NCBI GenBank assembly: GCA_947040945.1
Contig: CAMRCO010000002.1
Coordinates: 1-53,668, forward strand
Direction: 5' to 3'
DNA from: an uncultured Spirochaetia bacterium
GTDB lineage: Bacteria > Spirochaetota > Brachyspiria > Brachyspirales > Brachyspiraceae
Length of the DNA: 53,668 nt
The notes beneath the pieces were generated by a model. It was not told where the DNA came from and searched no databases. It saw only the letters and a program-made list of their open reading frames with translations. Shown one piece after another: positions 1-9,042 of the stretch. Each line of letters begins with the position of its first letter. The stretch's first letter is position 1. Made by a program: the position numbers and the translations under genes.

Positions 1-160
1 ATAAACCAAAGAATCAATCTTCCTGTCAGTCGCCTCAATTATACGAACAATCGACTTCTCGCCAGCCCCTTAAGTTTCTTATTCAAATCAATCATAACAG
101 TAACACAGAAAGAGTCATAATATTTAAACCCATAACTTAAGCAGATAATATATTTAAATA
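1..160 (-). pseudogene. C-terminal remnant of an Eco57I/TaqI-like restriction-modification methyltransferase, continuing off the left edge
   Basis: Minus-strand translation gives ...MIDLNKKLKG, then after a 1-nt frame change AGEKSIVRIIEATDRKIDSLVY. This resembles the 'IxATDxxIDxLVYELYGL' tail of Eco57I-class R-M proteins. Nothing coherent lies upstream before aspS. Confidence 0.4.
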
Positions 161-273
161 GTTAAAAATTCAAATAGAAAAAAAAGAGTGTGAATAAATT
201 TATAAATTGATTTATTTGCTATTTCGTAGTATATTTGATGACGATTGAAAAGAATAATTTCAGGGAGAGAAAC

Positions 274-2034
274 ATGCGTTTTAGAACAAAAGAAAATGGA
301 ATGGTAGGAAAAGACCTAGTTGGTCAAACAGTAAAACTAGCAGGCTGGGTGCTTAGAAGACGTGATCATGGTGGAGTTATATTTATTGACTTACGTGACC
401 GAACTGGTTTTGTGCAAGTGGTTTTTAATCCTGAAATTAATAATGACGCACATGTTAAAGCTCAAGACTTAAGAAGTGAATACGTAATATCAGTTGAAGG
501 AATTGTAAGACTTAGAGCCCCCGATATGATTAACCCTAAAATTGCCACAGGTGAAATTGAGGTTATGATTTCAAGTATCGAGGTGCTGAACACATCTGAA
601 ACACCACCTTTTATGCTTGAAGATGAAATTGACACTCATGAGGAGTCAAGGCTTAAATATAGATATCTTGATTTAAGACGTAGCCCTTCATTCGATAATA
701 TTTATAAGAGACATTTGGTGGTCGCATCATTTAGACGTCACTTAAATGATTTGGGTTTTATAGATGTTGAAACACCAATACTAAATAAAAGTACACCAGA
801 GGGGGCACGTGACTTTTTAGTGCCGTCAAGACTTTCTCATGGCGACTTTTATGCTTTGCCACAATCACCTCAAATATTTAAACAATTACTGATGATAGCA
901 GGTTTTGAAAAATATTATCAGGTGGCTAAATGTTTTAGAGATGAGGACTTAAGAGCCGACAGACAGCCTGAGTTTACTCAAATTGATATTGAAACTTCTT
1001 TCTTAGATACAGATGAATATCTGACTATTATGGAAGGAATGATGGCAAGTGTTATAAAAGAGATTTATGACATTAATGTAGAAGTGCCTTTTCCAAGAAT
1101 GGAATATAGTGAGGCAATGGAAAAATACGGAAGCGACAAACCTGACACAAGGTTCGACCTCAAGCTTGTTAATGTTGAAGAAGCTTTGGAGGGATGTAAT
1201 TTTCAAGTATTTCAGAATGCAGTTCAAAACAAATTTATTATAAGATGTTTAAACGCTAAGGGTGGTGAAACTTTAAGCCGTAAAGATATTGACGACTTCA
1301 CAAAATATGTATCCATTTTTGGAGCGAAAGGACTTGCTTGGATGCGTGTAACTGAAAATGGTCTTGAGTCAAACATTGTTAAATTTTTTACTGAAGAGAA
1401 TCAAGCGAAACTTATTAAGGCAACTAATGCTGAAAAAGGCGATTTATTATTTTTTGTGGCAGACACTCCAAAAGTAACTTATGACGCTTTGGGTAATTTA
1501 CGTTTGCGTGTTGCTGAAAAACTTGGGCTGATTGACGAGAATAAATTAAACTTCCTTTGGGTTGTTGGTTTTCCTTTGTTTGAATATGATGCTAAAGAGC
1601 GTAGATATTCATCAACTCATCATCCGTTTACAGCACCTATTCCTGAAGATCTTCATTTGCTTGAGTCAGATGTTTTGTCAGTTAGAAGTGACACTTATGA
1701 CTGCGTACTTAATGGTAACGAAGTTGCAGGTGGCGGACAGCGTATTTATGACAGTAAAGTGCAGTCTCGTGTTTTCACAACTTTAGGTATTTCAGAAGAA
1801 ATGGCAGAGGAAAGATTTGGATTTTTACTCGATGCCCTAAAGTTTGGTGCACCTCCAATGTGTGGTTGTGCTTTGGGACTTGATAGGTTTGTTATGCTTC
1901 TTCAAAAACAGCCAAGCATACGTGACGTTATCGCATTCCCTAAAACTCAAAAAGGTCAATGCCCTATGAGTGCTTGCCCTTCTTCTGTTGACGAGGAACA
2001 GTTAGGTGAGTTAGGTCTTCAAATACAAAAATAA
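274..2034 (+). CDS. aspS: Aspartyl-tRNA synthetase
   Basis: Full-length class II AspRS (GWVLRRRDHGGVIFIDLRDR; RYLDLRR; FRDEDLRADRQPEFTQID; GLDRF). The start at 274 fits the upstream AGGGAGAG RBS better than the ORF start at 235. Confidence 0.97.
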   Translation: MRFRTKENGMVGKDLVGQTVKLAGWVLRRRDHGGVIFIDLRDRTGFVQVVFNPEINNDAHVKAQDLRSEYVISVEGIVRLRAPDMINPKIATGEIEVMISSIEVLNTSETPPFMLEDEIDTHEESRLKYRYLDLRRSPSFDNIYKRHLVVASFRRHLNDLGFIDVETPILNKSTPEGARDFLVPSRLSHGDFYALPQSPQIFKQLLMIAGFEKYYQVAKCFRDEDLRADRQPEFTQIDIETSFLDTDEYLTIMEGMMASVIKEIYDINVEVPFPRMEYSEAMEKYGSDKPDTRFDLKLVNVEEALEGCNFQVFQNAVQNKFIIRCLNAKGGETLSRKDIDDFTKYVSIFGAKGLAWMRVTENGLESNIVKFFTEENQAKLIKATNAEKGDLLFFVADTPKVTYDALGNLRLRVAEKLGLIDENKLNFLWVVGFPLFEYDAKERRYSSTHHPFTAPIPEDLHLLESDVLSVRSDTYDCVLNGNEVAGGGQRIYDSKVQSRVFTTLGISEEMAEERFGFLLDALKFGAPPMCGCALGLDRFVMLLQKQPSIRDVIAFPKTQKGQCPMSACPSSVDEEQLGELGLQIQK

Positions 2035-2055
2035 ATTTTTATAGAAATATAATGA

Positions 2056-2096
2056 GTACCCGTTAGGCAGACAAAATGCTTAATGGGTATTTTTTT
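2056..2096 (+). terminator. Rho-independent terminator after aspS
   Basis: GTACCCGTTAGGCA / TGCTTAATGGGTAT stem (GU pairs) followed by a T tract. Confidence 0.8.
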
Positions 2097-2193
2097 GCCT
2101 TATATAAATGGTGTTTTTGGTAAAAAAACATGTTAACATATTTTATATTTTTCCGAAAAGTATTATAGATACTTATTTTAGGAGGATAAAATA

Positions 2194-2421
2194 ATGGAAA
2201 TAACTAAAATATTAAGTGGTATGCAAACACAAACACAAACAAGTAGCCCTGCTGTAGGAACACAAACAGCATCACCTGTAAGTACTTCTATTAAACAAGC
2301 TCAAGCTCCAGCAGCTTTATCAAGCAAGTATACTTACGCTATAGGTAATGATGGTAAGCGATATGTTCTTCAGTTAAGAATAGATGTTGTTAGACTTGAT
2401 AATGTAAGTGAACTAGCATAA
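2194..2421 (+). CDS. Small hypothetical protein (75 aa, QT/SP-rich N-terminal half)
   Basis: ORF preceded by a strong GGAGG RBS; no family recognised. Confidence 0.6.
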   Translation: MEITKILSGMQTQTQTSSPAVGTQTASPVSTSIKQAQAPAALSSKYTYAIGNDGKRYVLQLRIDVVRLDNVSELA

Positions 2422-2447
2422 ATTTATGTTTAATGGTGGATTCTAAT

Positions 2448-4205
2448 TTAGTTAAACTTCCACCATTTTACTTTATTGCTATTGCTGTCATCAAGAAAGT
2501 CTGCTATATCTTTATGACCAAGGCTCACCGCAAGTAAGTATGGAGTGTATCCCTCTTCATCTTTTATAGTTTTGTCAGCATTGTTATTGGAAAGTAGCTT
2601 AACAATTTCTAAATTATCTATTGCTACAGCATAATGAAGTGGTGTTTGTGATAGTGTATCTTTTGCGCTGCTGTTAATATTAGGATATTCTAGCAGTGTA
2701 GATGTTAGCTCAGTTGACCCTGATATAACTGCATAATGAAGAGCTGTTCTGTTATCACTTGAATATGCATTAAGAACTGAATTATCTTTTTCTATTAACA
2801 TTTCTACTATATTACTATGTCTATAGTATGAAGCGAGATGAATAGGCGTAATACCTGATAGTTCATTTTGATAGTAAATATCAGCATCATTGTCAAGTAG
2901 TAAACTAACAATTTGGTCATTTCCTAAGGCAGTGGCTAGAAATAGTGGAGTAGAGTCTCCGAACTCCCAACTAGAAATTTCAGGTATATTACCCATGATG
3001 TCTATTTCTAAGTCTTCATAAAGTAATAATTCTTCAATAGATTCTATTTTGTTTTCATTAATAGCAATATGAAGTGGTGTATATCCATTTTCAAGTGTGA
3101 AGTTAGGGTTAAGTCCTTCTTTCATTAATTTTTTTATAGTTAGAATATCACCTTTTTTAACTGCTACAATAAACTCAAGATTTTTTACATTAGGATTTTC
3201 TATAGTAGTTTCTACTGTCTTTGGTGCTTTATCAATAGAATTAATATTCGTTTTTTCATTAGTATTGTCTGTTGTGATGTCAGGTTCATCGTCTTTTGTG
3301 TCGGTTTCGTTCATTATTATAGGTTCAAGTGGTTTTACTTTATCGTTATCAGTGGTCTCTACAGGTTTAACTTTAGTTGTAGTAGTCGTAGTAGTCATTT
3401 CTGTTGGTTTAATAGGTTTGACTTTAGTTGTAGTAGTCGTAGTCGTTGTTATAGTTTCTGTTGGTTCAATAGGTTTGACTTTAGTTGTAGTAGTCGTAGT
3501 CGTTGTTATAGTTTCTGATGGACTTGCTGCCCCTGAAAGCATGTCTATAATTTCTTTATTTTTAGATATATTTTTAGCATAATCTATAGCTTTTATTCCA
3601 TTTATATCTTCTATATCAGCATCAGCACCATTTTCGAGGAGAATCTCTACAATCTCAGGATTATTAGACATAGATGCCCAATGAAGAGGACTGCTTCTAT
3701 AATTATCTAAAGCTCGTGAAAGTTTTTTGTCTTTAAGAAGTAGCAACTTAGTTATTTCTGTGTGTCCATTTGCTGCCGCTATGTGTATGGGCATAGTTCC
3801 GTCAACATTATCTCGTGCTTTAGTGTTTGCTTTATATTTAATTAAAGTTTCTACTATATCAGTATACCCTAAATATGAAGCAAGTATTAATGGCGTTACT
3901 CCATACATATACCAATCATTTATAATTGCAGTTTCAGGTAGTCTTGCCTCTTTATCTGTTTTAGCATAAGCGAGTAACTCATTTACTGAATCTAATTGCT
4001 CATAAAAAACTGCTCTATGTAGGGGGGTATATCCTTCGTCATCAACTATGTTAACATTTATTTTTGACATTATCAATGATTTAATAGTGTTAGTGTCTCC
4101 GTTTTGAACAGCGGTGAATAATAGGGTTTCATTATCTGTTAATGCTAGTAGATTAGCCGAAAATAAAATTAAAAAAACAATGGGCAATTTAAATAAGTTT
4201 GTCAT
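2448..4205 (-). CDS. Secreted ankyrin-repeat protein with two ankyrin modules and a Thr-rich repeat linker
   Basis: N-terminal signal peptide (MTNLFKLPIVFLILFSANLLA); many GxTPLHxA...G...IVxxLL ankyrin repeats. Confidence 0.93.
   Translation of the reverse strand: MTNLFKLPIVFLILFSANLLALTDNETLLFTAVQNGDTNTIKSLIMSKINVNIVDDEGYTPLHRAVFYEQLDSVNELLAYAKTDKEARLPETAIINDWYMYGVTPLILASYLGYTDIVETLIKYKANTKARDNVDGTMPIHIAAANGHTEITKLLLLKDKKLSRALDNYRSSPLHWASMSNNPEIVEILLENGADADIEDINGIKAIDYAKNISKNKEIIDMLSGAASPSETITTTTTTTTKVKPIEPTETITTTTTTTTKVKPIKPTEMTTTTTTTKVKPVETTDNDKVKPLEPIIMNETDTKDDEPDITTDNTNEKTNINSIDKAPKTVETTIENPNVKNLEFIVAVKKGDILTIKKLMKEGLNPNFTLENGYTPLHIAINENKIESIEELLLYEDLEIDIMGNIPEISSWEFGDSTPLFLATALGNDQIVSLLLDNDADIYYQNELSGITPIHLASYYRHSNIVEMLIEKDNSVLNAYSSDNRTALHYAVISGSTELTSTLLEYPNINSSAKDTLSQTPLHYAVAIDNLEIVKLLSNNNADKTIKDEEGYTPYLLAVSLGHKDIADFLDDSNSNKVKWWKFN
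3364..3519. repeat. Three-copy 51-57 bp tandem repeat encoding the Thr7-8/KVKPI linker
   Basis: Units begin GGTTTRACTTTAGTTGTAGTAGTCGTAG at 3364, 3415 and 3472; the first is 6 bp shorter. Confidence 0.85.
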
Positions 4206-4400
4206 TAAAAAATCCTACTCTGTACGCCTTCGGCGATAAATTAGATATAGTTACTGTTTAAGTTTATATTAGAGATATATAAAAGTCAATCTTAAAATAT
4301 ATATAGTGAATAAGAATACTGTATATGGTAATAAATAATTATAAAACGGACATTATAGTGTTTTATAGTAACTTTTTTAAGTTATTTATACAAAGTAATA

Positions 4401-4429
4401 TTGACAAAATAGCTATAATATGCTATTTT
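4401..4429 (+). promoter_or_regulatory. Putative sigma70-type promoter upstream of the first OMP paralog
   Basis: TTGACA, 17-nt spacer, TATTTT. Confidence 0.35.
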
Positions 4430-4463
4430 TAGTTCATTATGAATGAAATATTAATCCTTATTA

Positions 4464-4484
4464 CCCCCCCCCGTGTGTGTGCAC
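4464..4484. repeat. C9 homopolymer followed by (GT)4 and GCAC upstream of the first OMP paralog
   Basis: TTACCCCCCCCCGTGTGTGTGCACG, read directly. Confidence 0.9.
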
Positions 4485-4622
4485 GTTATACTCTAATTTA
4501 ATTCACGTAAAATACTTTCTTAAAGAAAAATATATAAATGTAGTTTCACATTATTTGATATGTATAAGTCCTATAGATTTTATCTGTAGTTTTTATAAAA
4601 AATATTATTTTGGAGTTTATTT

Positions 4623-5366
4623 ATGAAAAAGATGATTTTGGTTTTAAGCATGATGCTTATAGCTTCTAGTGTTTACGCAATTGAGTATTCAGTTGGTTTA
4701 ACAGCGCCGGGTTTTGGTGTAGGAATCCTTCAAGGAGATACAGCTAAACAGTACACAGACATGCTTGAAAGTACTGAGGAGGGTTATGGTGCGAAGAGTG
4801 TTTTTTCTCCTTCATTTGCACCGGCAGTTCAACTTGATTTTATGGTTGAGTTATTACCTTTCCTTGCAATAGAAACTGGTCTTGGTTGGACTTATTCTAG
4901 TGTTATTTATGAATCTGAAGAAATTGAAGGATATATGTATCAGGGTAGTGCAGTAAGAAATGAATTAACAATACCAATTATGATTCGTGGACAGTATGAG
5001 GCTGATAAGTTTGTTGGTTATGCTTCAGTTGGTGTGAAGCTTGGTATCCCTCTATCAAAACATTATATGTATGGTAAAATATTAAAAGATGGTAAAGAAA
5101 TTGATGAGACTAAAAAACCTAGAGAAGATGCTGATCCTACTTATTCTGACATGGCTATGGATATTGCTTTTGCTTTAGGTGGCGAGTATAGAATAACTGG
5201 TGCTCATTATGTTGGTTTAAGACTTGGTTATGACCTAAACGTAATAAGCCCTGTAAATATGAAAGAAATGACTGACGATCAGGCTAAAGATTATGACTTC
5301 TATCAGGACAACTTTAATGTTAGCTTGTCTTATAGATATGCGTTCAACAGCAAGTGGACTAAATAG
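4623..5366 (+). CDS. Outer-membrane beta-barrel-like surface protein, paralog 1
   Basis: Signal peptide; family motifs LTAPGFGVGxLxG, AIETGLGWxxSS, RNELTIPIMIR, LGIPLS, LRLGYDLNVISP, C-terminal YRYAFNSKW. Confidence 0.88.
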   Translation: MKKMILVLSMMLIASSVYAIEYSVGLTAPGFGVGILQGDTAKQYTDMLESTEEGYGAKSVFSPSFAPAVQLDFMVELLPFLAIETGLGWTYSSVIYESEEIEGYMYQGSAVRNELTIPIMIRGQYEADKFVGYASVGVKLGIPLSKHYMYGKILKDGKEIDETKKPREDADPTYSDMAMDIAFALGGEYRITGAHYVGLRLGYDLNVISPVNMKEMTDDQAKDYDFYQDNFNVSLSYRYAFNSKWTK

Positions 5367-5400
5367 TAATATTTAAACATTACTAATTAAATAAATAAAG

Positions 5401-5438
5401 AAAGAGCTAAGTAGATTTATTCTGCTTGGCTTTTTTTT
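5401..5438 (+). terminator. Rho-independent terminator after OMP paralog 1
   Basis: AAAGAGCTAAGTAGA TTTAT TCTGCTTGGCTTTTTTTT. Confidence 0.85.
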
Positions 5439-5452
5439 GTCAAATAATATTA

Positions 5453-5481
5453 TTGACATTCTAATTTCTATGTGGTAAAGT
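5453..5481 (+). promoter_or_regulatory. Putative promoter of OMP paralog 2
   Basis: TTGACA, 17 nt, TAAAGT. Confidence 0.5.
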
Positions 5482-5522
5482 TATCATATTATAGAGGGAA
5501 AATATTATTTTAGGAGATATTC

Positions 5523-6215
5523 ATGAAAAAAATGATTTTGGTTTTAAGCATGATGTTTATAAGTGCAAATGTTTATGGGTTTGGACTTTCTCTTGGGTTA
5601 TCAACACCAGGTTTTGGTTTAGCTTTTTTAAGAGGCGATAATGTAGAAAAATTTGTAGATAATTTAGAAAAAAGTGGTTATGAAAAAAAATCTGCTTTTT
5701 CATTTGCTCCTGCTATTCAGCTTGACATTATGATAGAGCTTCTGCCTTTTGCTGCAATAGAAACTGGTATTGGTTGGAGTACTGCTAGTATTATTTATGA
5801 AATGGAATCAGGTAATGTTAAAAGAGAATTTACTTTTAAAAGAAATGAATTAACAATACCTCTTATGTTGCGTTTACAGAATCAAATTGGTTCATTACTT
5901 GGTTATGCTGCTGTTGGTGTTAAGTTTGGAATACCTCAATCAAGCAGTTATATGTCTGAAAAAGTTTTTGTAAATGATAGACTAAGTGATTCTTTAAATG
6001 AAGATTATTATGATTCTTCTGACATAACACTTGATATTGCTTTTGCAATTGGTGGTGAGCTTAATATATTAGATTCTCATTATGTTGGAATAAGAGGTGG
6101 TTATGACCTAAACGTAATTAGCCCAGTAGATACTGAGAGAGTAACTTCTGATTATGAATGGTATCAGGATAATTTTAATGTTAGTTTAACATACAGATAT
6201 GCTTTTGGTCGCTAA
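5523..6215 (+). CDS. Outer-membrane beta-barrel-like surface protein, paralog 2
   Basis: Same motifs as paralog 1 (LSTPGFGLAFLRG, AIETGIGWS, RNELTIPLMLR, GYDLNVISP, SLTYRYAF). Confidence 0.88.
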   Translation: MKKMILVLSMMFISANVYGFGLSLGLSTPGFGLAFLRGDNVEKFVDNLEKSGYEKKSAFSFAPAIQLDIMIELLPFAAIETGIGWSTASIIYEMESGNVKREFTFKRNELTIPLMLRLQNQIGSLLGYAAVGVKFGIPQSSSYMSEKVFVNDRLSDSLNEDYYDSSDITLDIAFAIGGELNILDSHYVGIRGGYDLNVISPVDTERVTSDYEWYQDNFNVSLTYRYAFGR

Positions 6216-6250
6216 TAAAATTAATCAGACTAAAAAAATATTATAAGCTA

Positions 6251-6288
6251 AAAAGCTTCCTAGATTATTCTGGGGGCTTTTTTTTTTG
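6251..6288 (+). terminator. Rho-independent terminator after OMP paralog 2
   Basis: AAAAGCTTCCTAGA TTAT TCTGGGGGCTTTTTTTTTT. Confidence 0.85.
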
Positions 6289-6411
6289 CAATTTTTTTGA
6301 AAGGAATTAATATAATGTGTTTATTTTATGTTTATGTAATATATTAAAATTTGAATAAAGCTGATATTAATTGATGTGTAAGTTAAAAAAATAATTTTAG
6401 GAGATAGTCTT

Positions 6412-7152
6412 GTGAAAAAAATATTTTTAGTTTTAAGTATGATGTTTATAAGTGTAAATATATATGGAGTCGAAACCTCTATAGGTTTGTCAACACCCGG
6501 GTTTGGATTAGGTTTTTTAAGAGGCAGTGATGCAAAAAGGATTATAGACAATTTAGAAGATTCACCTGTTTCTGGTTATGAAAAAGTATTCGGGCTTTCA
6601 CTTTCACCAGCAGCTCAGTTAAATGTTATGGTTGAGTTTTTACCTTTTATAGCCATAGAAACTGGTGTTGGTTGGAGAACATCTAGCATTATTTATAAAC
6701 ACGAACAAAACTATATTAGAACTGATGTTACTTTTACAAGAAATGAAATAATAGTGCCAATTATGCTACGTTTTCAGCATGAATTTGAAAGATTTGTGAT
6801 TTACGGTTCTGCAGGAGTTTTACTTGGCATTCCTTTATCAAAAACTTATGAGTTTCGTCATGTTTTTTTAAGTGATAATATAAGTGAGGCTTTTAGTAAT
6901 ACTAATGATTATAATAGTTCGCCATTTAATATGGATGTTAGTTTTGCTTTAGGTGGCGAGTTTAGAGTGGCAAGTGCTCATTATATTGGTTTAAGGCTTG
7001 GTTATGACCTAAATGTATTAAGTCCACTCAATGCCAAAGAGATAGCGGCTGAAAAAGGCGAGCCTGAAGAGGACTTTAAGTCTTGGTATCATGATAACTT
7101 TAATCTTAGTTTGTCATATAGATATGCTTTTAATAGTAAGTGGAATAAGTAG
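6412..7152 (+). CDS. Outer-membrane beta-barrel-like surface protein, paralog 3
   Basis: GTG start after GGAG RBS; LSTPGFGLGFLRGSDA, AIETGVGWRTSS, LRLGYDLNVLSP, YRYAFNSKWNK. Confidence 0.88.
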   Translation: MKKIFLVLSMMFISVNIYGVETSIGLSTPGFGLGFLRGSDAKRIIDNLEDSPVSGYEKVFGLSLSPAAQLNVMVEFLPFIAIETGVGWRTSSIIYKHEQNYIRTDVTFTRNEIIVPIMLRFQHEFERFVIYGSAGVLLGIPLSKTYEFRHVFLSDNISEAFSNTNDYNSSPFNMDVSFALGGEFRVASAHYIGLRLGYDLNVLSPLNAKEIAAEKGEPEEDFKSWYHDNFNLSLSYRYAFNSKWNK

Positions 7153-7242
7153 CATCAATAATATAGAAGTATTGTTATATTATGGAAGAAAGTAACTATT
7201 TATAAAAAAATATACTTATAGGGCAATACTTTTAGTTTTTAT

Positions 7243-7308
7243 TTTCATCATGATAGTTTTGGTGCTGCCCTAACATATAAATGTTTCTTCTATTATAATG
7301 ATTTTTAA
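7243..7308 (+). pseudogene. Stranded fragment of an OMP paralog C-terminus
   Basis: Reads FHHDSFGAALTYK..., with 32 nt (7248-7279) identical to 8008-8039 inside paralog 4. Confidence 0.8.
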
Positions 7309-7354
7309 TCTTGTAAAATACGGATTAAATGCTATACTCTTAATATGTTAAGTA

Positions 7355-8083
7355 ATGGGAGTATTTTTTATGAAGAAGGTATTTTTAGCTTTGGCAGTAG
7401 TGTTTACTTTAGTTACGACAAGTGTAAATGCTTATGCGGTTGAAGTTTCTCTTGGGACGTCATTTCAGCCTTTAGGTTTTAATTTTTTAAGAGGCAGTGA
7501 TGCTCGAAGTTTTATAAATGACATGAAATCAGACGGATTAGAAAGTACTTTAGATTTACTTTTTGAAAGTAGAATAGATGTTATGATTGAAATTTTACCT
7601 TATTTAGCCTTAGAAACTGGTATTGGTCAAAGACTATCCATGAATTTTTATGACGGAACTATTCCAATTGTAGAAGGAGTTCTTGAAGCTGGGGCACGAA
7701 CTACTATTCAAAGGTTAGAGTTTACTGTTCCAATTATGATTCGTGGACAATATGAGTTTGAAAGACAACTTCTCTATGCATCTGTGGGTGTTAAACTTGG
7801 AATACCTATGACAAACTCTTATGTAACTACTTCAATGCCATTATTTGATATAGAGGAAGATTTACTAGATTCTAAGTTTTCTATGGATGTTAGTTTTGCT
7901 TTAGGGCTTGAAGGCAGGCTCGGGGATGCTAATTATTTGGGTGTAAGGCTCAGCTATGATTTAAATGTAATAAAGCCTTTTGACAATAAAGAAATTGATG
8001 ATTTTTATCATGATAGTTTTGGTGCTGCCCTAACATATAGATATGCTTTTAACAGCAAATGGAAGAAGAAGAATGCGAGTTAA
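7355..8083 (+). CDS. Outer-membrane beta-barrel-like surface protein, paralog 4
   Basis: Same family motifs; C-terminus FYHDSFGAALTYRYAFNSKWKK. Start may be the internal ATG at 7370. Confidence 0.85.
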   Translation: MGVFFMKKVFLALAVVFTLVTTSVNAYAVEVSLGTSFQPLGFNFLRGSDARSFINDMKSDGLESTLDLLFESRIDVMIEILPYLALETGIGQRLSMNFYDGTIPIVEGVLEAGARTTIQRLEFTVPIMIRGQYEFERQLLYASVGVKLGIPMTNSYVTTSMPLFDIEEDLLDSKFSMDVSFALGLEGRLGDANYLGVRLSYDLNVIKPFDNKEIDDFYHDSFGAALTYRYAFNSKWKKKNAS

Positions 8084-8161
8084 TTTAAAAGTGAATATAT
8101 ATTAAACTTGAAAATGTGTTTGTAATAAAAACTATTTTAATATAGTATTTGTTAGTATAAT

Positions 8162-8914
8162 ATGATTAATGGGGGAGGTCTTATGAAGAAAGCATTTTTA
8201 GTTTTAACAATGATGTTTTTAAGTGTAAGTCTTTATGCTATTGAAGTTTCTTTTGGGGCTTCGCTAAGGTATTTAGGCATGGGAATTATAAGAGGAGATG
8301 ATGCGAATCTACTAGGTGACACATTGGTAGATTTCGGTTTAGATGAAATAGATCCTGTTTCATTTTTTCATGGTGGGCAACTAGACATGATGGTAGAGTT
8401 AGCTCCTTACTTTGCTTTTGAAACTGGAATTGGATATTCAGTATCTACTTTTGCATTTGAAGGAAGAACAATAGGCGGTGTTAAGGCAGAGGTTATATTT
8501 AAAAGAGAAGAGGTTACTATACCTTTTTTACTTCGTTTGCAAGTTGAAACTAGAAATCAGGTTTATTATGCTGCTGCTGGGGTTAGACTTGGAATACCTG
8601 TAACAGAAAACTATGCTGAAGTTAATGCATCTCTATTTGGGAAAAGTCAAAGTATAGATGTTTTAGATTCTGAGTTTGCTTTGGACGTTTCTTTTGCTTT
8701 GGGTGTAGAGAATAGACTTATAGGCTCTCATTATTTAGGTGCAAGAATGGGCTATGATATGAATGTAATATCCCCTTTTGATAATAAAGAAATGGATGAT
8801 TTTTATCATGATGACTTTTATGGCAGTCTAACATATAGATATGCCTTTAACAGCAAATGGAATGAACCTAAGCCTAAAAGTACAACTAAAAAATTAGATA
8901 CCAACATTATATAG
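8162..8914 (+). CDS. Outer-membrane beta-barrel-like surface protein, paralog 5
   Basis: Same family motifs; extended C-terminal tail KPKSTTKKLDTNII. Start may be MKKAFLVLTMMF at 8183. Confidence 0.85.
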   Translation: MINGGGLMKKAFLVLTMMFLSVSLYAIEVSFGASLRYLGMGIIRGDDANLLGDTLVDFGLDEIDPVSFFHGGQLDMMVELAPYFAFETGIGYSVSTFAFEGRTIGGVKAEVIFKREEVTIPFLLRLQVETRNQVYYAAAGVRLGIPVTENYAEVNASLFGKSQSIDVLDSEFALDVSFALGVENRLIGSHYLGARMGYDMNVISPFDNKEMDDFYHDDFYGSLTYRYAFNSKWNEPKPKSTTKKLDTNII

Positions 8915-8937
8915 ATTTTAATTTAATAAATAAAATA

Positions 8938-8976
8938 AAAAGCTACTTAAAGATTATTTTTATAGTGGCTTTTTTT
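8938..8976 (+). terminator. Putative terminator after OMP paralog 5
   Basis: AAAGCTACT ... AGTGGCTTTTTTT. Confidence 0.6.
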
Positions 8977-9042
8977 ATATGGACAAAATACTTGAAAAGG
9001 AATACACTTTGCTATAGTGTTTTTATTATAAAGGTTATAATT

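Noticed and set aside
1003-1227. Short antisense ORFs inside aspS, serS, fabV, atpA, purA and other genes
   Set aside because: They oppose strongly conserved coding sequence and have no family features.
3364-3519. CRISPR-like regular repeats
   Set aside because: Repeats are contiguous, coding and lack unique spacers; no cas genes in the window.
3097-3582. 161-aa plus-strand ORF opposite the ankyrin gene
   Set aside because: Val-rich antisense translation of the Thr-repeat linker; no RBS and no recognisable family. The ankyrin reading frame is clearly the real one.
8965-9042. N-terminal extension MAFFIWTKYLKRNTLCYSVFIIKVII of OMP paralog 6
   Set aside because: Overlaps the preceding terminator; ATG at 9043 with RBS gives the expected signal peptide.
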